Positions 12,716 to 26,430 are shown, counted from the first letter of the stretch. The stretch: DNA of 64,000 bases from Cotesia glomerata (GCF_020080835.1 NC_058166.1:1860001-1924000), one strand, 5' to 3'. A program made the numbers and translations. Notes: generated from the sequence alone by a model not told the origin.

Positions 12716-13917
12716 AATTTTTTTTTATTTTATCCATATGTTTATATTTTAGATCATTCCTTACTAATCATTTAGAGGTTAAGGAAAAGATACAGTTATA
12801 TTTTAAATAAAAATTTGTAGACTATAAGTTTGTCATTAATATTTTAGTAAAAGAATTTTTTCGGCTTGAAAAATTTTAACATACAGATATAGCAATAATG
12901 ACAAGGTTATTCTATAGAGATAAAGTGGTTTCTTGGTCAATTTAAAGATTGAAAGCATCTTGTAAGTAAAAGTTGATTTTTATTTGAACAAATTTGTTGA
13001 AAAATTGAAATATGATGCAGACACTGATGAAATATTCACTTTAGACGATCAAATCCGGTATAACTAAATCTTTAGCGATTATTAAATAGATGATCAAATG
13101 GACGAAAATGTGCCACGAAACTGTGCATTTAAAAAAGAAGAAAATTTAAACTTCTGCATTATCATTAACCAAGAGATATTAATCTTCAAGCATTTGAAAC
13201 TGGATTTGAATTAGGCCTTTTATAATATTTGATTAATCATTTATTTGAAACCTTTTAAAATATTTGCTTAATCTAATCCAATCATAACAAAAACTTTTAT
13301 TAATTTAAAAGCCTACGTCGAATGCTGCCAAGTATGTCAAAATCTAAGGACGCATTCGCAAGTAATAGTAGCCATCTAAAAATCTCGCAACTTTTGTTTT
13401 TCCGCCCACTAGCATTAGAGTATAATACCAATAATGATTCGAATTCAATAATCCTAATACTTAAACAATTTTCTACTCATTTTTGTTTATTTACTGAGTA
13501 TTAAATGACACTGTCAAAAAAATGTCTTTTGATGGTTTTTAAGGGGCTAAGGCTCTAGAATCAAATTAATCTGTTTATCTGTCTACTAATGGATCAACTC
13601 ACAAATCATGACCTCAATGAAATTTATTAGTTCACGCTCCAAAGAAAAATTTACGCTGACAAATGTTAAAAAGCTTTTAACGATCAAAAATATTGCCAAA
13701 ATTTATGTTTGATCCTAATTAATGCGGTTCTAATTTAATATAATTAATTCTCTTCGATGAAAAGGATGGTAATATAAATTCTTGAAAAAGATTGAATTCT
13801 AAAATCGAATAAAAAATCGAGTATAAAATAAAAATTAAAAGGTCTAATTTTGAAGTCTTAGTAATCATTTTGTTGTATTTATGCGACAAATATAATCTAA
13901 AAATCTAAAACACTAAA

Positions 13918-14002
13918 TTACACATAATAGAATAGAATTAAATCACTTCTTGCGAAAATAAAGTAGCTCAATGCGCCTCCTAGCGGTAATTAAAGAAACT
14001 AG
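13918..14002 (-). promoter_or_regulatory. Array core 9, type G; CTCF-like motif at 13972-13986
   Basis: TGCGCCTCCTAGCGG, one change from consensus. The upstream box is poorly conserved (CTTCTTGCGAAAAT). Two short open frames in its downstream flank (14.2-14.8 kb) are broken in the paralogue at 58.3-58.8 kb, so I treat them as chance. Confidence 0.7.
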
Positions 14003-14854
14003 TAGATTTTTTTAATTTTAATAAAATATTCTTGGTGAAAATTACTAAAGCTTTAGTGTGTGATAGTTTTTATAAAAAATTTTAGAAATCGACAATTTTT
14101 TATTTCTTATAGATGCACAATTATTTAGTTATTGTAAAGCAATCAAAGAGTTTATACATTCTAATTAATTTTATTTAATAATTCTAGAGAAATGTAATAC
14201 AAAGCTTTGTTAAATCGTGTTTATCGCAGCGAATATTATAATTTTAAGAATTTTGATAAATATATTGAAGAATCAGAACGATAGAACTTTTAAGAATTAT
14301 AATAATAGTTTACTTTTTGATCGTCTTTCTTTAAAAAAGGTACACGTTTTTATTACAAATAATACAAATTTATTACAAAAACCTGTTTTTATTACAAATA
14401 TTAAAAATTTCTATCAAATAGTTCATTCATTGAATACACTATTCAAACATAAAATAACTATGGTGATTCAGGTTTATACAGGTTAATTATAATGATAAGC
14501 CATTCTGATGTCCAAAAGATGTTGTATCATAAAAATAAATTGGAAGAATTGGTAAAATTTTTGAAATACAGTAAATTAAATAATTTTAATTTTGCGATAA
14601 ATGCGGAGAAGACATTAATAATCTCTGCTTGTACGACAATACGTAAATCTGCAAATTCCAAAATTATGCTATTTGCACCTCTAAATTTATTAAAATTAAT
14701 TGCAGATCGAGAATATTTTAATCTGAAGCAAGCTTTGCATAAATTACTCAAATTTGATTTGATTAAATTATTCTTCTATTAAAAATTTTTATCAAATGTT
14801 AATCTACGTATATGCTTAAGAATTAATTCAGATAATAATTCAGGAAACATTATT

Positions 14855-14939
14855 TCTTCTTATAATACTTTGAAAAGAAGTTTGTACCTACGAGAAAGTT
14901 TTCGGTCCTGCGCTACCTGTTGGAAATTTCTGGAACTAA
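14855..14939 (-). promoter_or_regulatory. Array core 10, type H; CTCF-like motif at 14909-14923
   Basis: TGCGCTACCTGTTGG: C to T in the core and a degenerate 3' half. Upstream GTACCTACGAG. The spacer to 16.7 kb is alignable in parts with 30.4-30.5 and 34.6-35.3 kb, which shows that block continued there before insertions. Confidence 0.55.
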
Positions 14940-16696
14940 TCTCTTTTTTTTATCTTGCTTATGAATTTTTATATTATTAATCACTTGCTACTTAGCTTTT
15001 AGTTGACAAATTTGCGAATAAAACCTCCGAGCCTAAGTGATGAATAAAAATAGTTGGTACAATTGACAAGTCAGCTATCGGCAATTTCAACTTGTCTATG
15101 TAGAAAAGTTTCTTTATTTTATCACCTCTGATCTATTTCTGTAGAGAGATTTACTGCATGGAAAGCGCTAAACACATACCGTAATTTTTTATTTTAAAGA
15201 GTAAAATGAGGTTACGTAAATCAAAAGCAATGGAAATTAAAATCTCAAATTTAAAGTGCGTGGTTTATTTGTATAGAAAAAAATATGTTAAAAAAAGATA
15301 TGTCCATCTCTGTTATATCTTAACTATAAGTTTCGGTGTTAACTGATTAATCCGTTAATCGATAACATAACTCTTTGAATTTATAAAAAAAATGTCATAA
15401 TCTTAAAATGTAAAATTTTGTCAATAATTAAATTGATGTAAGAAATTCAACTGGTTATCAAAATTATTAAAATCATGAAAATAATATTTGAATTTGATAA
15501 TTGTTAATCAGAAATAAAGAACCAACAAATATACTAAAAGTTCAAAAAATTGATTTTAATTTCAAATTAGTATGAAATTACACAGTCTTGGCATTTCGTA
15601 AAAATCGATTTTAATTTAGTTAATTTTTGTTATTTCTCATCGATCTCAATTCGTACAAAATCTTTACACTTAATGTGTATATTGAAGAATTAATTATTAA
15701 TTTCCAGATGCAATAAACCTTATAAAACTAGATTACAATTCAACATATTATATAGCAATTTGTAAAATTATCAAAGATAGTAAACAAAAAAATTTTTTTT
15801 TAAGCTAGAAGAGAAATTGATATAATCTCGGGATAGTAAACTTATTCCAATCATAGTAGGACTTGCTTTCACACATCAGTTAAATGAATTATTACATACA
15901 AATACATCAAGAAGACCACAATAAAAGATTCGATTCATGGGTCTATAATTTTTTATATTACGTTAATTGTTATTTTGACATAAATATTATCTAACAATAT
16001 TTATTGTTTTCGAAAGAAAAAATGATTTTCGAATCAAACAGTAAGTGTTTTATAAAAGTCCAAATTTAGCTACAGGAGGCATTGTTCAAGTTAATTCTCA
16101 GGTCAATTTCTACTAAATCATGTAAGATTAAAAAACTGGACAAATATATAAACTATTTCAAGATACGACTTCAATCTACCGCAAAATCAAAATTACTCTC
16201 TTTTTTTGAAAATTATTAATAAAGATTGTCCAAAAAATCAAAAATACTTTTTTATTATGTAGATACAGCTCGACATAATTGTATTACAACTTAAACCTAA
16301 AGCGAATTAATGAAGAATTAAATTCCAAGATAAAAAATTTTACTTCATCAATCATCAAATATCTGAGAGGAGAAGAAAATTAACGATATTACACAAAATA
16401 GCTAAACAATTTTAAATATGTAACTTTTAAGTATGTAATAAACTATTATGATATCTGGTTTCAAGATTGCTATGTTTAATTAATCATAATTTTAGAAACT
16501 CATAGAGTAAAAAAAATATTTTAAATTTTTGAACATACCTCAAAATTGATCATAAATTTTTCAAAAATTAACCAGATACTTACACAAAAAAAAGGTCGAA
16601 CAATGGATTTTCAAATGAATTAGAATTCCTATACGCTTTTTGATATATATTAAAAAATAATCTTGGCAAAAAATAAGTCACAAATTACAATTTTTT

Positions 16697-16781
16697 GTTG
16701 CTTATATTACCTTGAAAAGAAGTCTGTTCCTATGAGAAAATTTTTGGCCATGCGCCACCTATTGGAAATTATTAAAACTAA
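16697..16781 (-). promoter_or_regulatory. Array core 11, type I; CTCF-like motif at 16751-16765
   Basis: TGCGCCACCTATTGG, core intact. Upstream GTTCCTATGAG. Its flank just downstream (TATATCACCAGAGTG, near 16812) is the uninterrupted version of the site into which a Helitron-like element inserted at 46943. Confidence 0.7.
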
Positions 16782-17996
16782 TTTTATTTTTCTCCTTCTT
16801 TATGTACTTATATATCACCAGAGTGTATAAATTAATTTTTCATAAAGCTCCTATATAAATTTAAGGTATTTAAAGTAAAAAGATTATTATTATTGATTTA
16901 ATTCAAAATTGAACACTTAGTATATTTAGACAAACAGGAAAAAATAATGAAAATTTTTGTGATAGCCGATTATTGCTCGTTGGAATAACTCATTTAGCAT
17001 TCATTGAAAATAAACTTAAAAAATTTTGAAACAACGATTGGTTTCTCGTCACATAGCTGGCTAGTTAGCTGTCACTTACCATTTCAAAGATAAATTGTAA
17101 AGGTGGTAAAAAATACTTTAGGCCACCTCTGTGTAAAATAGTTAATAAATTTTTTTTTGTTTTCCTGTCTAAGCTCTGGATACTGGCAAGCTCTATATTT
17201 AAACAAGGGTTAGTCATTATTTATTCTCACTTTTATTATTAGTATTATTATTATATTTAACCAAGGCAAAAATTCACCCGTTATAAAATAAAATCAAAGT
17301 AATGATTATCATACCAATATCAACATTTGGCTATCATCAACAGCCTAACATAGTATTTAATATATATGTTTTATATAAACATGTTTTATTTAGTAAAATA
17401 AGTTTAATAGGAATTAAATAGTATTAGTAATAACAATCCAAATACAAATCATTAATTATAATAATTTTGAGTTATTTCGTCTTAAAACTGAAGCACAAGT
17501 AGTACTTAAGTCACAGCAGAAAATTGTGTCATTGACATTCTACTTATTTTATCTAAAATTTTTTAAATCTCATATTATTTTTATTATCTTAATTTATTCA
17601 GTTTTTGTTGATTCATTATAAAAAAGTCAGTATTGAATAACAAAACTTTGTTATCCTAACTGTTTTACAAATGATATTAAATTTGCACTATCAATTACCT
17701 GATCGTAGAAAATAAAAGCATTTATTGGCTGTCAAAGTTGAATTTTAAGTTGCTCAAATTAAAGATACCATGTATAAAGTCGACGGAAAAATACAAATAT
17801 AAATACAATTAAAAAAACGATGTCTTTAAAGTCTCTAGACAAGTAATTGATAAAGTTCAATTTCAGGAACAGTAAAATCGATAATTCCAAAACAGATTAA
17901 TTTTAAAAGTCATTTAATATTACTTTGATCTATGATTCATTATAAAAAGTTGAATTAATTGTGATCAAAAATAATTCATCAACTTGAACTATTTTT

Positions 17997-18081
17997 TTGC
18001 TTATAATACCTTGGAAATAAGTTTGTACTAACGAGAAAGTATTTTGATCCTACGCCACCTAGTGGAAAACTTTCGGAACTA
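17997..18081 (-). promoter_or_regulatory. Array core 12, type J; CTCF-like motif at 18051-18065
   Basis: TACGCCACCTAGTGG: G to A in the first CpG-adjacent position. Upstream GTACTAACGAG. Flank without insertions; provides the empty sites for the elements at 61405 and 62459. Confidence 0.6.
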
Positions 18082-19089
18082 AAATGATATTTTCTTTTAA
18101 TTAATTTTTCTAAGATTTTTTCGTTTCTTGAAAAAATTTTCTAACAATTTTTCATATACTTCAAATTTTTGTTAAAATTTGTAAAGTCAGAGAAACACGT
18201 TTTTTAATTTCAAGATCATTGATTTAATAATAGTAAATAATTACTTCAATGATTCATGTAAAAAATTCCGAAACAAGTGATATTTAGAATCTATAACTTA
18301 ATATAAATTTTTATAGATGATTAACACACTATGAAAAATTATATTCCAGACTATCAATCGAATAATAAATTACGCAGTTGATACGCAAAACTATTAACAT
18401 TAAATCAACATGAATAATTTCATCCAAAAAATTTGAAAAATATTGAAGTATTTGGATATTGTAAAAAATCAAAGAGCTCCAATGGCCATTAAAATTGATT
18501 TCGCCATTACGAATAATAAGAATTTATTAAGTGAAACGAGCAACTAACAATTTCATCCCTGCAGAATAAGAAAATTTATGAAAATGATCAGACATTTTTT
18601 TTTTGTGCAGAAAAAATCATTTTTGAGAGCGATATACGTTCAATTTTATTTGGAAAAAAATTTCTGCTAAATCGTTTTAGCATTTCCAATTTCACAGATA
18701 AACTTCATAATTCAAAAAAGCAATCAATTTATATAAAATAAAAAAAAAACAGAATTTCAAAGGTAAACTAGAACTTTTCTGAGCCAGTAACTTTTGAATT
18801 TATGCTATCTGAAATAATCTGAAAATTTTACAAAATTCAAAATAAAAAAAATTTAAAATTTTATCCAGAATAATTTTAATATACAAAATTTTATCAAGAA
18901 TAATTTCAAACAAGCATTAGACAACGTTAAAAAAGACCTTCATTATAATTTAACAGAAAAATTTTGTCATTTTAAACTTCAGTTTAACAATTCAATTAAA
19001 AAAATAATTTTTAATTAATATCATTAAGCATTCTTGTAAATAAAGAATAAAAAGTTTCCTTCAACAATGATTAGTGAATCCTGATTTTT

Positions 19090-19174
19090 TTTGCTTACAT
19101 CACTTTGAGAACAAGTTTTTACCTACGAGAAAGTTTCCAGCCTTGCGCCACCTGTGGAGAGTTATTCGAACTAA
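19090..19174 (-). promoter_or_regulatory. Array core 13, type K; CTCF-like motif at 19144-19158
   Basis: TGCGCCACCTGTGGA: core intact, 3' half diverged as in all K cores. Upstream TACCTACGAG. The next core is 4.7 kb away, of which 2.7 kb is a solo LTR; the rest is monomer sequence. Confidence 0.66.
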
Positions 19175-20936
19175 GTTATAATATTTTATCTGATTGATGA
19201 TTTTTTAGTATAAATTACTTTAATAAAAATAAAAAATAGAGTACTGTTGAGAATGAGAAATTTAAATCTTAAATGATAGTAAATTATTTTTAAAATCGTT
19301 GTAAGTATTTAATGCCAGCAATTTGTCAGTTAAAAAATTTTAGTGAAATATTTAATTGTACCTATTCAATTCATAAGAATAATAACTATTATCCAAATCT
19401 GAAATTGTAGAAAAAACATCAATATCAAGGATAAAATATTATAAATCTGAATATAATTTTAAAACCAACACATGAATGGTATAAAATTTTTTTTGTAAAT
19501 CAAAATTCAAATTAGTTTCGATAAATTGACATAAGTATGAAAAAAAAATATGATAATTTCAGAATCTCTCAGTTTAAATCTTAAGCTTAGACTGACCATT
19601 GATAAAGACACAATATAATTATTTGTAATTCCATTCGCTACCTGAGAATAAAGTTTAGAACATCAATCTTATGGATCTAAAATCAGAAGATAAGTGTCCA
19701 AAAATTACATAACTTGAAATTATATTGAATCAATCACATACAACCTGAATGCTATCTAATCAAGATCATAACTTTATTAATTTTTTCAATTCAGTACAAT
19801 TATATTTTTTTTTTTTAATTTATATTTTTCTTCAACTATTTTATTTCTTCTCAAAATGATAACCATTTATTACAGAAAAATTCATTCTTTGATTCGACGA
19901 ATATTTGCCGCTGACGTAATTCGATGGCAGGAAATAAGCGCGGAAGGTCAACAGTTTTTTCTAGAAAAACAATCATTGATGATGTTTCAAATTATTTCTC
20001 CGCTGTCTAATCTTTAATTTGTAAAAAATTAAGCAAATAGTGTTCAGTCGTATACTTATATTTCTAGTATAACATTTTAAATTAATTTAAACAATTTTAT
20101 ATTTTTTTTATCATAGGCGAAAGTTGCTACGATGTGTTATATCCGGCGTGCCGTCTATAATACAGGGCCTCCCATTCCTGCCGAAAAGTGCAGCGCTTGC
20201 ATATTTAGGGACTGGACTGCGCGACAACTTACTCGTGGCCGAAGAATACACATTACCGCGCATTGTCACCTCATCGCAGGAACCAATTGTTTAATTAGTA
20301 GCCCCACTTAATGAATCGCAACTGAGGTGATGAAAGACACGAACACCATAATTCGACAGCTCATTTACAAGGTAACAGTTCTGCCTTAGAGCCCGGGTGA
20401 GTCCTATACCCCGACACGTATAGGCAGACTTCAATTATTAAAAAAAAGACCATTCGGCAGCCGAAATGGAAGTAGATTTCATCATGAATAGAAAAAAATA
20501 TAACGAAGATTGTATACAGAACTAGGGCTTTTAACTTATATGCAATCGACAAAAATATATATCGACGGACAAATACTAAAACCAGTGCAATAGCAAATTT
20601 CATAATTGGCATAGGGGAATGGGGCATAATTTTGAGACTACACATATGATATGGTACTCACATTAAAGCTTATTTAAAGAGCTTTCGGATGCAATTTACA
20701 GAATTGCAATAAGTTATCCCATTCAAAAGTTATTCGAGTTCGAAAGTGAAGAAATATGAATTTTTATGATTTTCAAAATTTTGAAATCCTGGTATTTCTA
20801 AATTACTTGACCGATTAAGCTCATCTTCGAACTTGACTTTGGTATTTATCTGTAGAATAAGTATGTTGAGTTTGGTAGAGATCCGTTGTAAATTGGCGAC
20901 GCTATCGTCCTGACAAGCCGCGTTATATCCCATATC

Positions 20937-20937
<1 letters not shown>

Positions 20938-21012
<75 letters not shown>
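20938..21012. repeat. (AT)n microsatellite
   Basis: About 75 bp of nearly pure AT repeat inside the solo LTR; it produces a meaningless alternating Tyr-Ile frame on the minus strand. Confidence 0.95.
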
Positions 21013-21016
<4 letters not shown>

Positions 21017-21469
21017 CATACATATATAAACTTTTGAACCATATGCATTTTCTGAATTCGCTTGACGAGCTGAGTCGAAATATAGCAAAATTTTTCAAAA
21101 GTTCCGTCATGAGGACCAATGCAATAGTTAGATTTCTATGAAATCTACTAATTAATTAGTCATCTTTTCCCTAATTATTCATTTCGATTTCCTTAACGGT
21201 ATTTCTGAGTTCTGTGATAGCGATTCTTCGAGCCACGATTCGTTTTGACGATAATCGAGATTCCCACAGTTCCAGTGACCTGGTCCCACTCTCAAATTAT
21301 TATTTTCTTCTTCTGTAAATTTATAATCGGCGAACTTTGTTTGCCGGAGTCGTTACTCCGGTTACGAACTTATATTAACTTTCAACCTTTGTTTTTATAT
21401 TGTTATTAGTTAATAAGTGAATAGTGTAAGTTAAGACGTGTTTGCCCATAGGGCCAGTTAAACAGAATA

Positions 21470-22481
21470 CACAGTAAAAAAATTTTCGTAAAATTTAACA
21501 TAAAATTTTGTGTAGATGATTTTTTTACACAAAATTTATGTTAATTCTACACATACTGTTTGTATTGATAAAATCAACATAATTCTGTGTTAAAAGTAAC
21601 ACAAAAATATGTTAAAACTTTCATCGGCTGATTCTCGGATTTCTACACACTTAAATGTTATGCATAACACAAATAAAGTGTTGATTTTAACATTTTCTTT
21701 GTTTTACTCAGATCAGCTATCAAATTTGTGAGTTTTATTAATAATTTAAATATATATTTAAATAGATTTTAATTTCTGAATAAAAAATAAATTGTTTCCC
21801 ATAAATACAAAGTTAAAGAACTCAATAAAGTATTCAAAATTTTTAAATAGTGATTAATTAATTTTAATCAATAGTTGCTACTTTACTACAAGTCAGTGGC
21901 AATAGATGATTATAGGATTAATGATGTATTGATTTTTAATTATTAATTATTAATAAACTCGTTAATTATATATTAATGGAAAATAATTTTTTTTTTCACG
22001 CTGCATTTAAGTATTTCACGTAATGACACAAATCAAAATCCACCAAATTAAAATGACGTTGAGGCTATCACATTCACATGTCTAAATATCTTGTGTGGCA
22101 TACGTGACTATGCTCGTACTCCCGAGATCCCGCGCAAAATAAAGCGGAGCGGCGTCATAATTTAACATATCTTTGTGTAAATTCAACATATTATTTGTAT
22201 TACTATAGAAAACATCAACACAGCCTTTATATTGAATTGACATTTAAAAAGTGTTATTTATACTACTAACCGACTGGGAGTATTCTTTAACATAAATTTT
22301 GTGTTGGTTGACCAGTAACATTAAAAAAGTGTAGTTTTACTTTGAATTAACACTTGAGTGTGTTAAAAAATGGATGGATTGATCAATACAAACAGTTTGT
22401 GTAGAATTAACGTGAATTTTATGTAAAAAAATCATCTACACAAAATTTTATGTTAAATTTTACGAAAATTTTTTTACTGTG
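21470..22481. mobile_element. TA-flanked inverted-repeat element nested in LTR
   Basis: Terminal inverted repeats of about 105 bp starting CACAGTAAAAAAATTTTCG, flanked by TA at 21468-21469 and 22482-22483. About 1.0 kb without a reading frame. Its TA duplication and size fit a non-autonomous Tc1/mariner-type element. It inserted after the LTR. Confidence 0.85.
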
Positions 22482-23810
22482 TATATAAACTAAAAACCCG
22501 AATCGAAGTGTATCATCATTCTTAAGTTAAGAACCTTTAACCTTCAATCTCCAGTCAGCAGGAGGAAGCGAGAAGCCAAGCAGCGGAACTCAAAGGTACA
22601 ACGTCCAATCAAAGGCCGAATCATCGTTGGAATTAGGATTCGCAATAGTAAGTGGAGGATATTTTATTATTTCCGAGGTCGATTGTCGTATTCAAGGGGC
22701 CCTCTCCGGGGTTTTCACCTTCACTAACCCATAAAATATAAACTTAACGATTCTTTCGTTAGGGAAATTCATCTGTTATCCGAACCTCCGTTAATCCAGC
22801 TACCGCAGTTTAAGATCTTATTTTTCGGACATAACAGATGTTTGAAAAATAATATTTTAGTTTTAAATGTAGAATTTAAATCCATAGTTCTAAATACTTT
22901 TACTTTGTAGTACCTAGAAAAAGGTTCATTTATTTGTTCGATATTATTTATGACTATAAAATTCCCAGCTTATGTATTGCATTAGCAGTCTAGACAATTT
23001 TTACTTTTTATGTTTAAGCTATTTACTACCCTTAGAATAGTAAATAAATTTGTAATGGTAATTTTTGGGATATTTTTTCATAAGTATTTTCCTTTATTTG
23101 CTTATGGCCATAAAATTGATACCCGGGTTATATGACGGTCTGGATTTTTACTTTTGGTAAATTCCGTATTTTAATTTTTTTTATTGCTAAATAAGTTTAG
23201 AAATATTTTGTAAATTTATCGCCCATCTAGGTAAAAATCTTTGCACCCGTATTCCCTTTCCTACTTATTTTTCTAAACTGCATAGCTTGCAATTATCCCG
23301 CCTTCAAATTATTTCCTGGTTAACTATTCGTTGCCAAATATTCCTACTCCTAATTTTTCCTGCTTGTAAGATTGTCCACATACCTTGTGAATTAATTATT
23401 AAATTCACAAATTGAAATAATTATTTGGCATAAAATATACTCATTAATTTTATACGTAACTGTACAAATACTTGCGATAAACTAATCGTGAGTCAAATCA
23501 AATAGTATTGATAAAATTCAAGAAATGAGTAGTAATGCCTGGAATAATTATGCATTGCCTGTGAAAAGTTTATTATTGCTTTTCAGTATTATTTCTATTT
23601 CCTCAAGGAAAGAAGCTTGATGAAATTCAAGAAGAATAAATAAAACAATTTTTTCAAATTAAAAATTACAAGTCTGCGATTATCTTGGCCTGAAGAATTT
23701 TTGAAAGCTCAAATTATTACAGAATTATTCACAAAAAATTTTAAGATCTCAATTAAAAAAAAATGCAGAAAATTTTTTTAGAAAAATAATTTATGAATCA
23801 GAATTTTTTT

Positions 23811-23895
23811 TCGGCAATATTACCTTGGACACAAGTTTGTACTTACGAGAAAACTTTTCTGGTATGTGCCACCCAGCGGAAATTTACGGAACTAA
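23811..23895 (-). promoter_or_regulatory. Array core 14, type F; decayed CTCF-like motif at 23865-23879
   Basis: TGTGCCACCCAGCGG: the CpG has become TG and one T has become C, so the site is probably weak. The upstream GTACTTACGAG box is perfect. The F flank is cut at 24.05 kb by the AACTTCCCGC element. Confidence 0.55.
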
Positions 23896-24045
23896 TCTGT
23901 AAATTCAGTGTTTATGACACTATTTCCTTGCAAAATTTTGGTAGCTTTCAAACTTTTAACGGAAAAAATTTTATTTTATTTTATTTCGTCACATTTAAAA
24001 CTTTTTATCAAAAATTAGACTGTAAATTATCACAAAAAAAATTAG

Positions 24046-24730
24046 GAAAACGGTTGACCCTAAAGGCCATCGCTGCAACTTCCCGCTAATTCCATACTTA
24101 GGCGCTTAAAATTGTACCAATGACGTTTTTGAGCTCGAAGAGCTCAAAAATACCATTTATGGGTTATTTTGAGCTCTCCGAGCTCAAAGAGATTGCTTTC
24201 CTATGCTATGTAAAGCTCTTCGAGCTCAAAAGTCTGATAGAGATTTGATAAGACACTATTTTTTGAATTTTTAAACCGCAATGACTTTTGAATGAATAAA
24301 CCGATTTTTACGCGGTTAGAAGCATTCGACGCAGTTTTTCAAGCTTCACAAAGAATCTCAAATTTTGAATTGATCGCGCTAGGAATTTTGGAGTTATTCC
24401 GAAAAAACACTTTTTCCAGTTTTCTTTCGTTCACGATATCTCTCGAACGAATCAACCGATTTTGACCGGACTGGTGGCGATCGACGTGGTTTTTTGAGGT
24501 TAAGAGCTGATTAGTTTTTGGAATTTAACCTTTAAGCCGTTTAAAAGTTATTCCAAAAAAAACACATCTAAAAAAAATTTTTTTTTCAGTTTTTTTACGA
24601 TTTCTCAAAATCTATTGATCTGAATCGGTCCAAATAGTTTCTAAAATCTAAGTTTGGTTAAGCCCTTTCGAATGGCACCAACCGCGATGAAATCGGTCAA
24701 GCCGTTCAAAAGTTATAAGCGGTTCACATA

Positions 24731-24791
<61 letters not shown>

Positions 24792-24968
24792 ACACACACA
24801 CACATACATACAGACACCGTGACAACCTCGCGGGGATAGTCAGGGAAGCTTGCTGTGACCTTCAAACGTCGAGATCTGATGAAAACTTGATTTTTGCAAA
24901 ACGGGATGAAAACAATAACTTCCCGATTTTTGAAAATCTTCGATTTTCTTAGCGGGAAGTTAAAAATG
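24046..24968 (+). mobile_element. Non-autonomous element with AACTTCCCGC ends, copy 2
   Basis: Begins GAAAACGGTTGACCCTAAAGG and closes with AGCGGGAAGTTAAAAATG. TTAG flanks both sides (24042-24045, 24969-24972), possibly part of a longer imperfect duplication. Repeated GAGCTCGAAGAGCTC palindromes and a (CA)n run lie inside. Splits the F monomer whose intact form is at 55.35 kb. Confidence 0.72.
24734..24802. repeat. (CA)n microsatellite
   Basis: About 65 bp of CA repeat with two interruptions, internal to the AACTTCCCGC element. Confidence 0.95.
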
Positions 24969-25706
24969 TTAGTTGTCCTTCGATTGAAAAACTATAAAAT
25001 ATAAATGGGTTAATATTTTAGTGACAAATGTAAGCGATTTTACGTATTTCAAACTGTTTATTTATTTGAATTATTTTGACAATTTTTATTTGAATCCAAA
25101 TTTGAAATTAATTCATTATTTATTCTAATAAATATTCTTTCTTCTTTTGACACAAACAAAATTTTCGAGACTTTCTTATTTCAACGAATAAAGTTTTAAA
25201 AAGCGTCAATACTTGTAATTAATACAAAAAAATGACTGAAGATAAAGGCATATACTGTAAACTATATCTTTAGCTCAATTAAGGACCAAATGTTCACTTA
25301 TTTACTTCCATCTTGTTGAGCCAGTATTGTCAAGTAAGACATTGATAATGCCAACCTAAAATTCTCATCATTTTGTAATAATAAATATGTCAGTTAAATA
25401 AGTGGAATAAATTACGAAAATTTTAAAATTGTAAAAGGTCTCATAGATTAAAAATTACGAATAGACTCAGACCCTGATGAAGCTGGACATACCATTGAGA
25501 CATAAGAATTAATTAGTTATATTTTCAAGATGAAGCGACAACACACAAGAGTTTTATTTTTTGATAGTTGTTCCTATCCGAGAATTCCAGTAAACATTTT
25601 GTTTAATAGATTATGTTTTTGTATTGCTAACAAGAGATGTGATAGGTTATCACGGAAAAGTTTAAAAAACCACTTGCTTCAATTTTTACAAATCACAACT
25701 TATTTT

Positions 25707-25791
25707 TTGCTTGTATTAACTTAAAAACACGTTTCTACTTACGAGAAAATTTTTTTACTATGCGCCACCTATCGGAAATTTTCAGAACTAA
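25707..25791 (-). promoter_or_regulatory. Array core 15, type A; CTCF-like motif at 25761-25775
   Basis: TGCGCCACCTATCGG intact with CTACTTACGAG upstream. The downstream A flank is replaced from about 26.0 to 26.43 kb by a decayed coding-like segment. Confidence 0.77.
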
Positions 25792-26009
25792 TTTTGTTTT
25801 TAATCTTATTAATTAAAGCGACTGATTTTATTGTTATTGAATCATTTACTTTGTGGTTTAAAGTTATTTAACATTAAAATATAAAATTATTTTATTTTTT
25901 ATTATTCTAAAAATTTTGATAATAAATCATAAAGATTCAATAGTCAGAAAATAATAAAAAAATACACTTTAATTATTTTGATTTTTGCCAACTTTAACTT
26001 CGATTGATA

Positions 26010-26430
26010 ACTAATAATGAATATCGAGTGAACGCCTGTGAGAAACTTCAATTAAGAATTTAAACAATAATATATACTCAGATGAGGTTTCTAAATCCGC
26101 TACACCTTCACCTGTAAAATTGGAGGAAACCTTTAATTTGCTAAAACAACAGTCATTCCCTACGTGGTTACTCAAAAAATTTAAAAAACCAACAACCAAT
26201 AGAAAAGCTAGATGAGCCAGAGAAGAAAAATAAAGATTACAAAGTAAATAAAATGCATGTGCCGATGGCACTTGCAAAACGAAGACAGACGCCGCGAAGA
26301 CAAGTAAAGTTTTTGTTTTTTTTAATTCTTGAATTGGATGGAAAAGAAGACGAGTATAATTATAGTGAATGAAAACAAAAAACAAGACACTAATTATAAA
26401 ACAAATTGACAGAAAAAAATCTGAAAAACT
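26010..26430 (+). pseudogene. Decayed coding-like segment inside a type A monomer
   Basis: The A paralogues at 0.45 and 50.3 kb do not contain this stretch. On the plus strand one frame gives SDEVSKSATPSPVKLEE and then TWLLKKFKKPTTNRKAR before a stop, and the next frame continues DEPEKKNKDYKVNKMHVPMA and AKRRQTPRRQ, ending EDEYNYSE. Base composition and codon pattern look more like former coding sequence than the surrounding DNA. At least one frameshift separates the pieces. I do not recognise the family; a transposon protein or host gene fragment are both possible. Confidence 0.3.

Larger units (their letters stand above)
8090..19180. repeat. Higher-order repeat copy 1 (E-B-F-B-G-H-I-J-K)
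   Basis: Monomer order and flanks match the block at about 51.35-63.58 kb. It differs by loss of the second E core between F and B (the F flank near 11.97 kb joins directly to B-type sequence that in copy 2 follows an E core), by a type I core where copy 2 has type L, and by a LINE insertion at 10.57-11.88 kb. Core-to-core length is about 9.2 kb after removing the LINE. Confidence 0.8.
20135..22836. mobile_element. Solo LTR (about 1.7 kb plus nested element)
   Basis: Starts TGTTATATCCGG and ends CGGACATAACA, inverted terminal bases typical of LTRs. Flanked by the 4-bp duplication GATG (20131-20134 and 22837-22840). No gag/pol sequence or second LTR inside, so a solo LTR left by recombination. 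A TA-flanked inverted-repeat element (21470-22481) is nested in it, and an (AT)n run lies at about 20938-21012. A TATA-like sequence shortly after the nested element may mark the LTR promoter. Confidence 0.8.

Noticed and set aside
14217..14782. Two adjacent open frames of 89 and 96 codons
   Set aside because: The paralogue at 58.3-58.8 kb has indels and stops throughout, with no sign of frame conservation.
20730..21119. Long minus-strand frame with alternating Tyr-Ile
   Set aside because: Translation of the AT microsatellite inside the solo LTR.
24654..24839. Frame with a His-Thr run
   Set aside because: Translation of the CA microsatellite in the AACTTCCCGC element.
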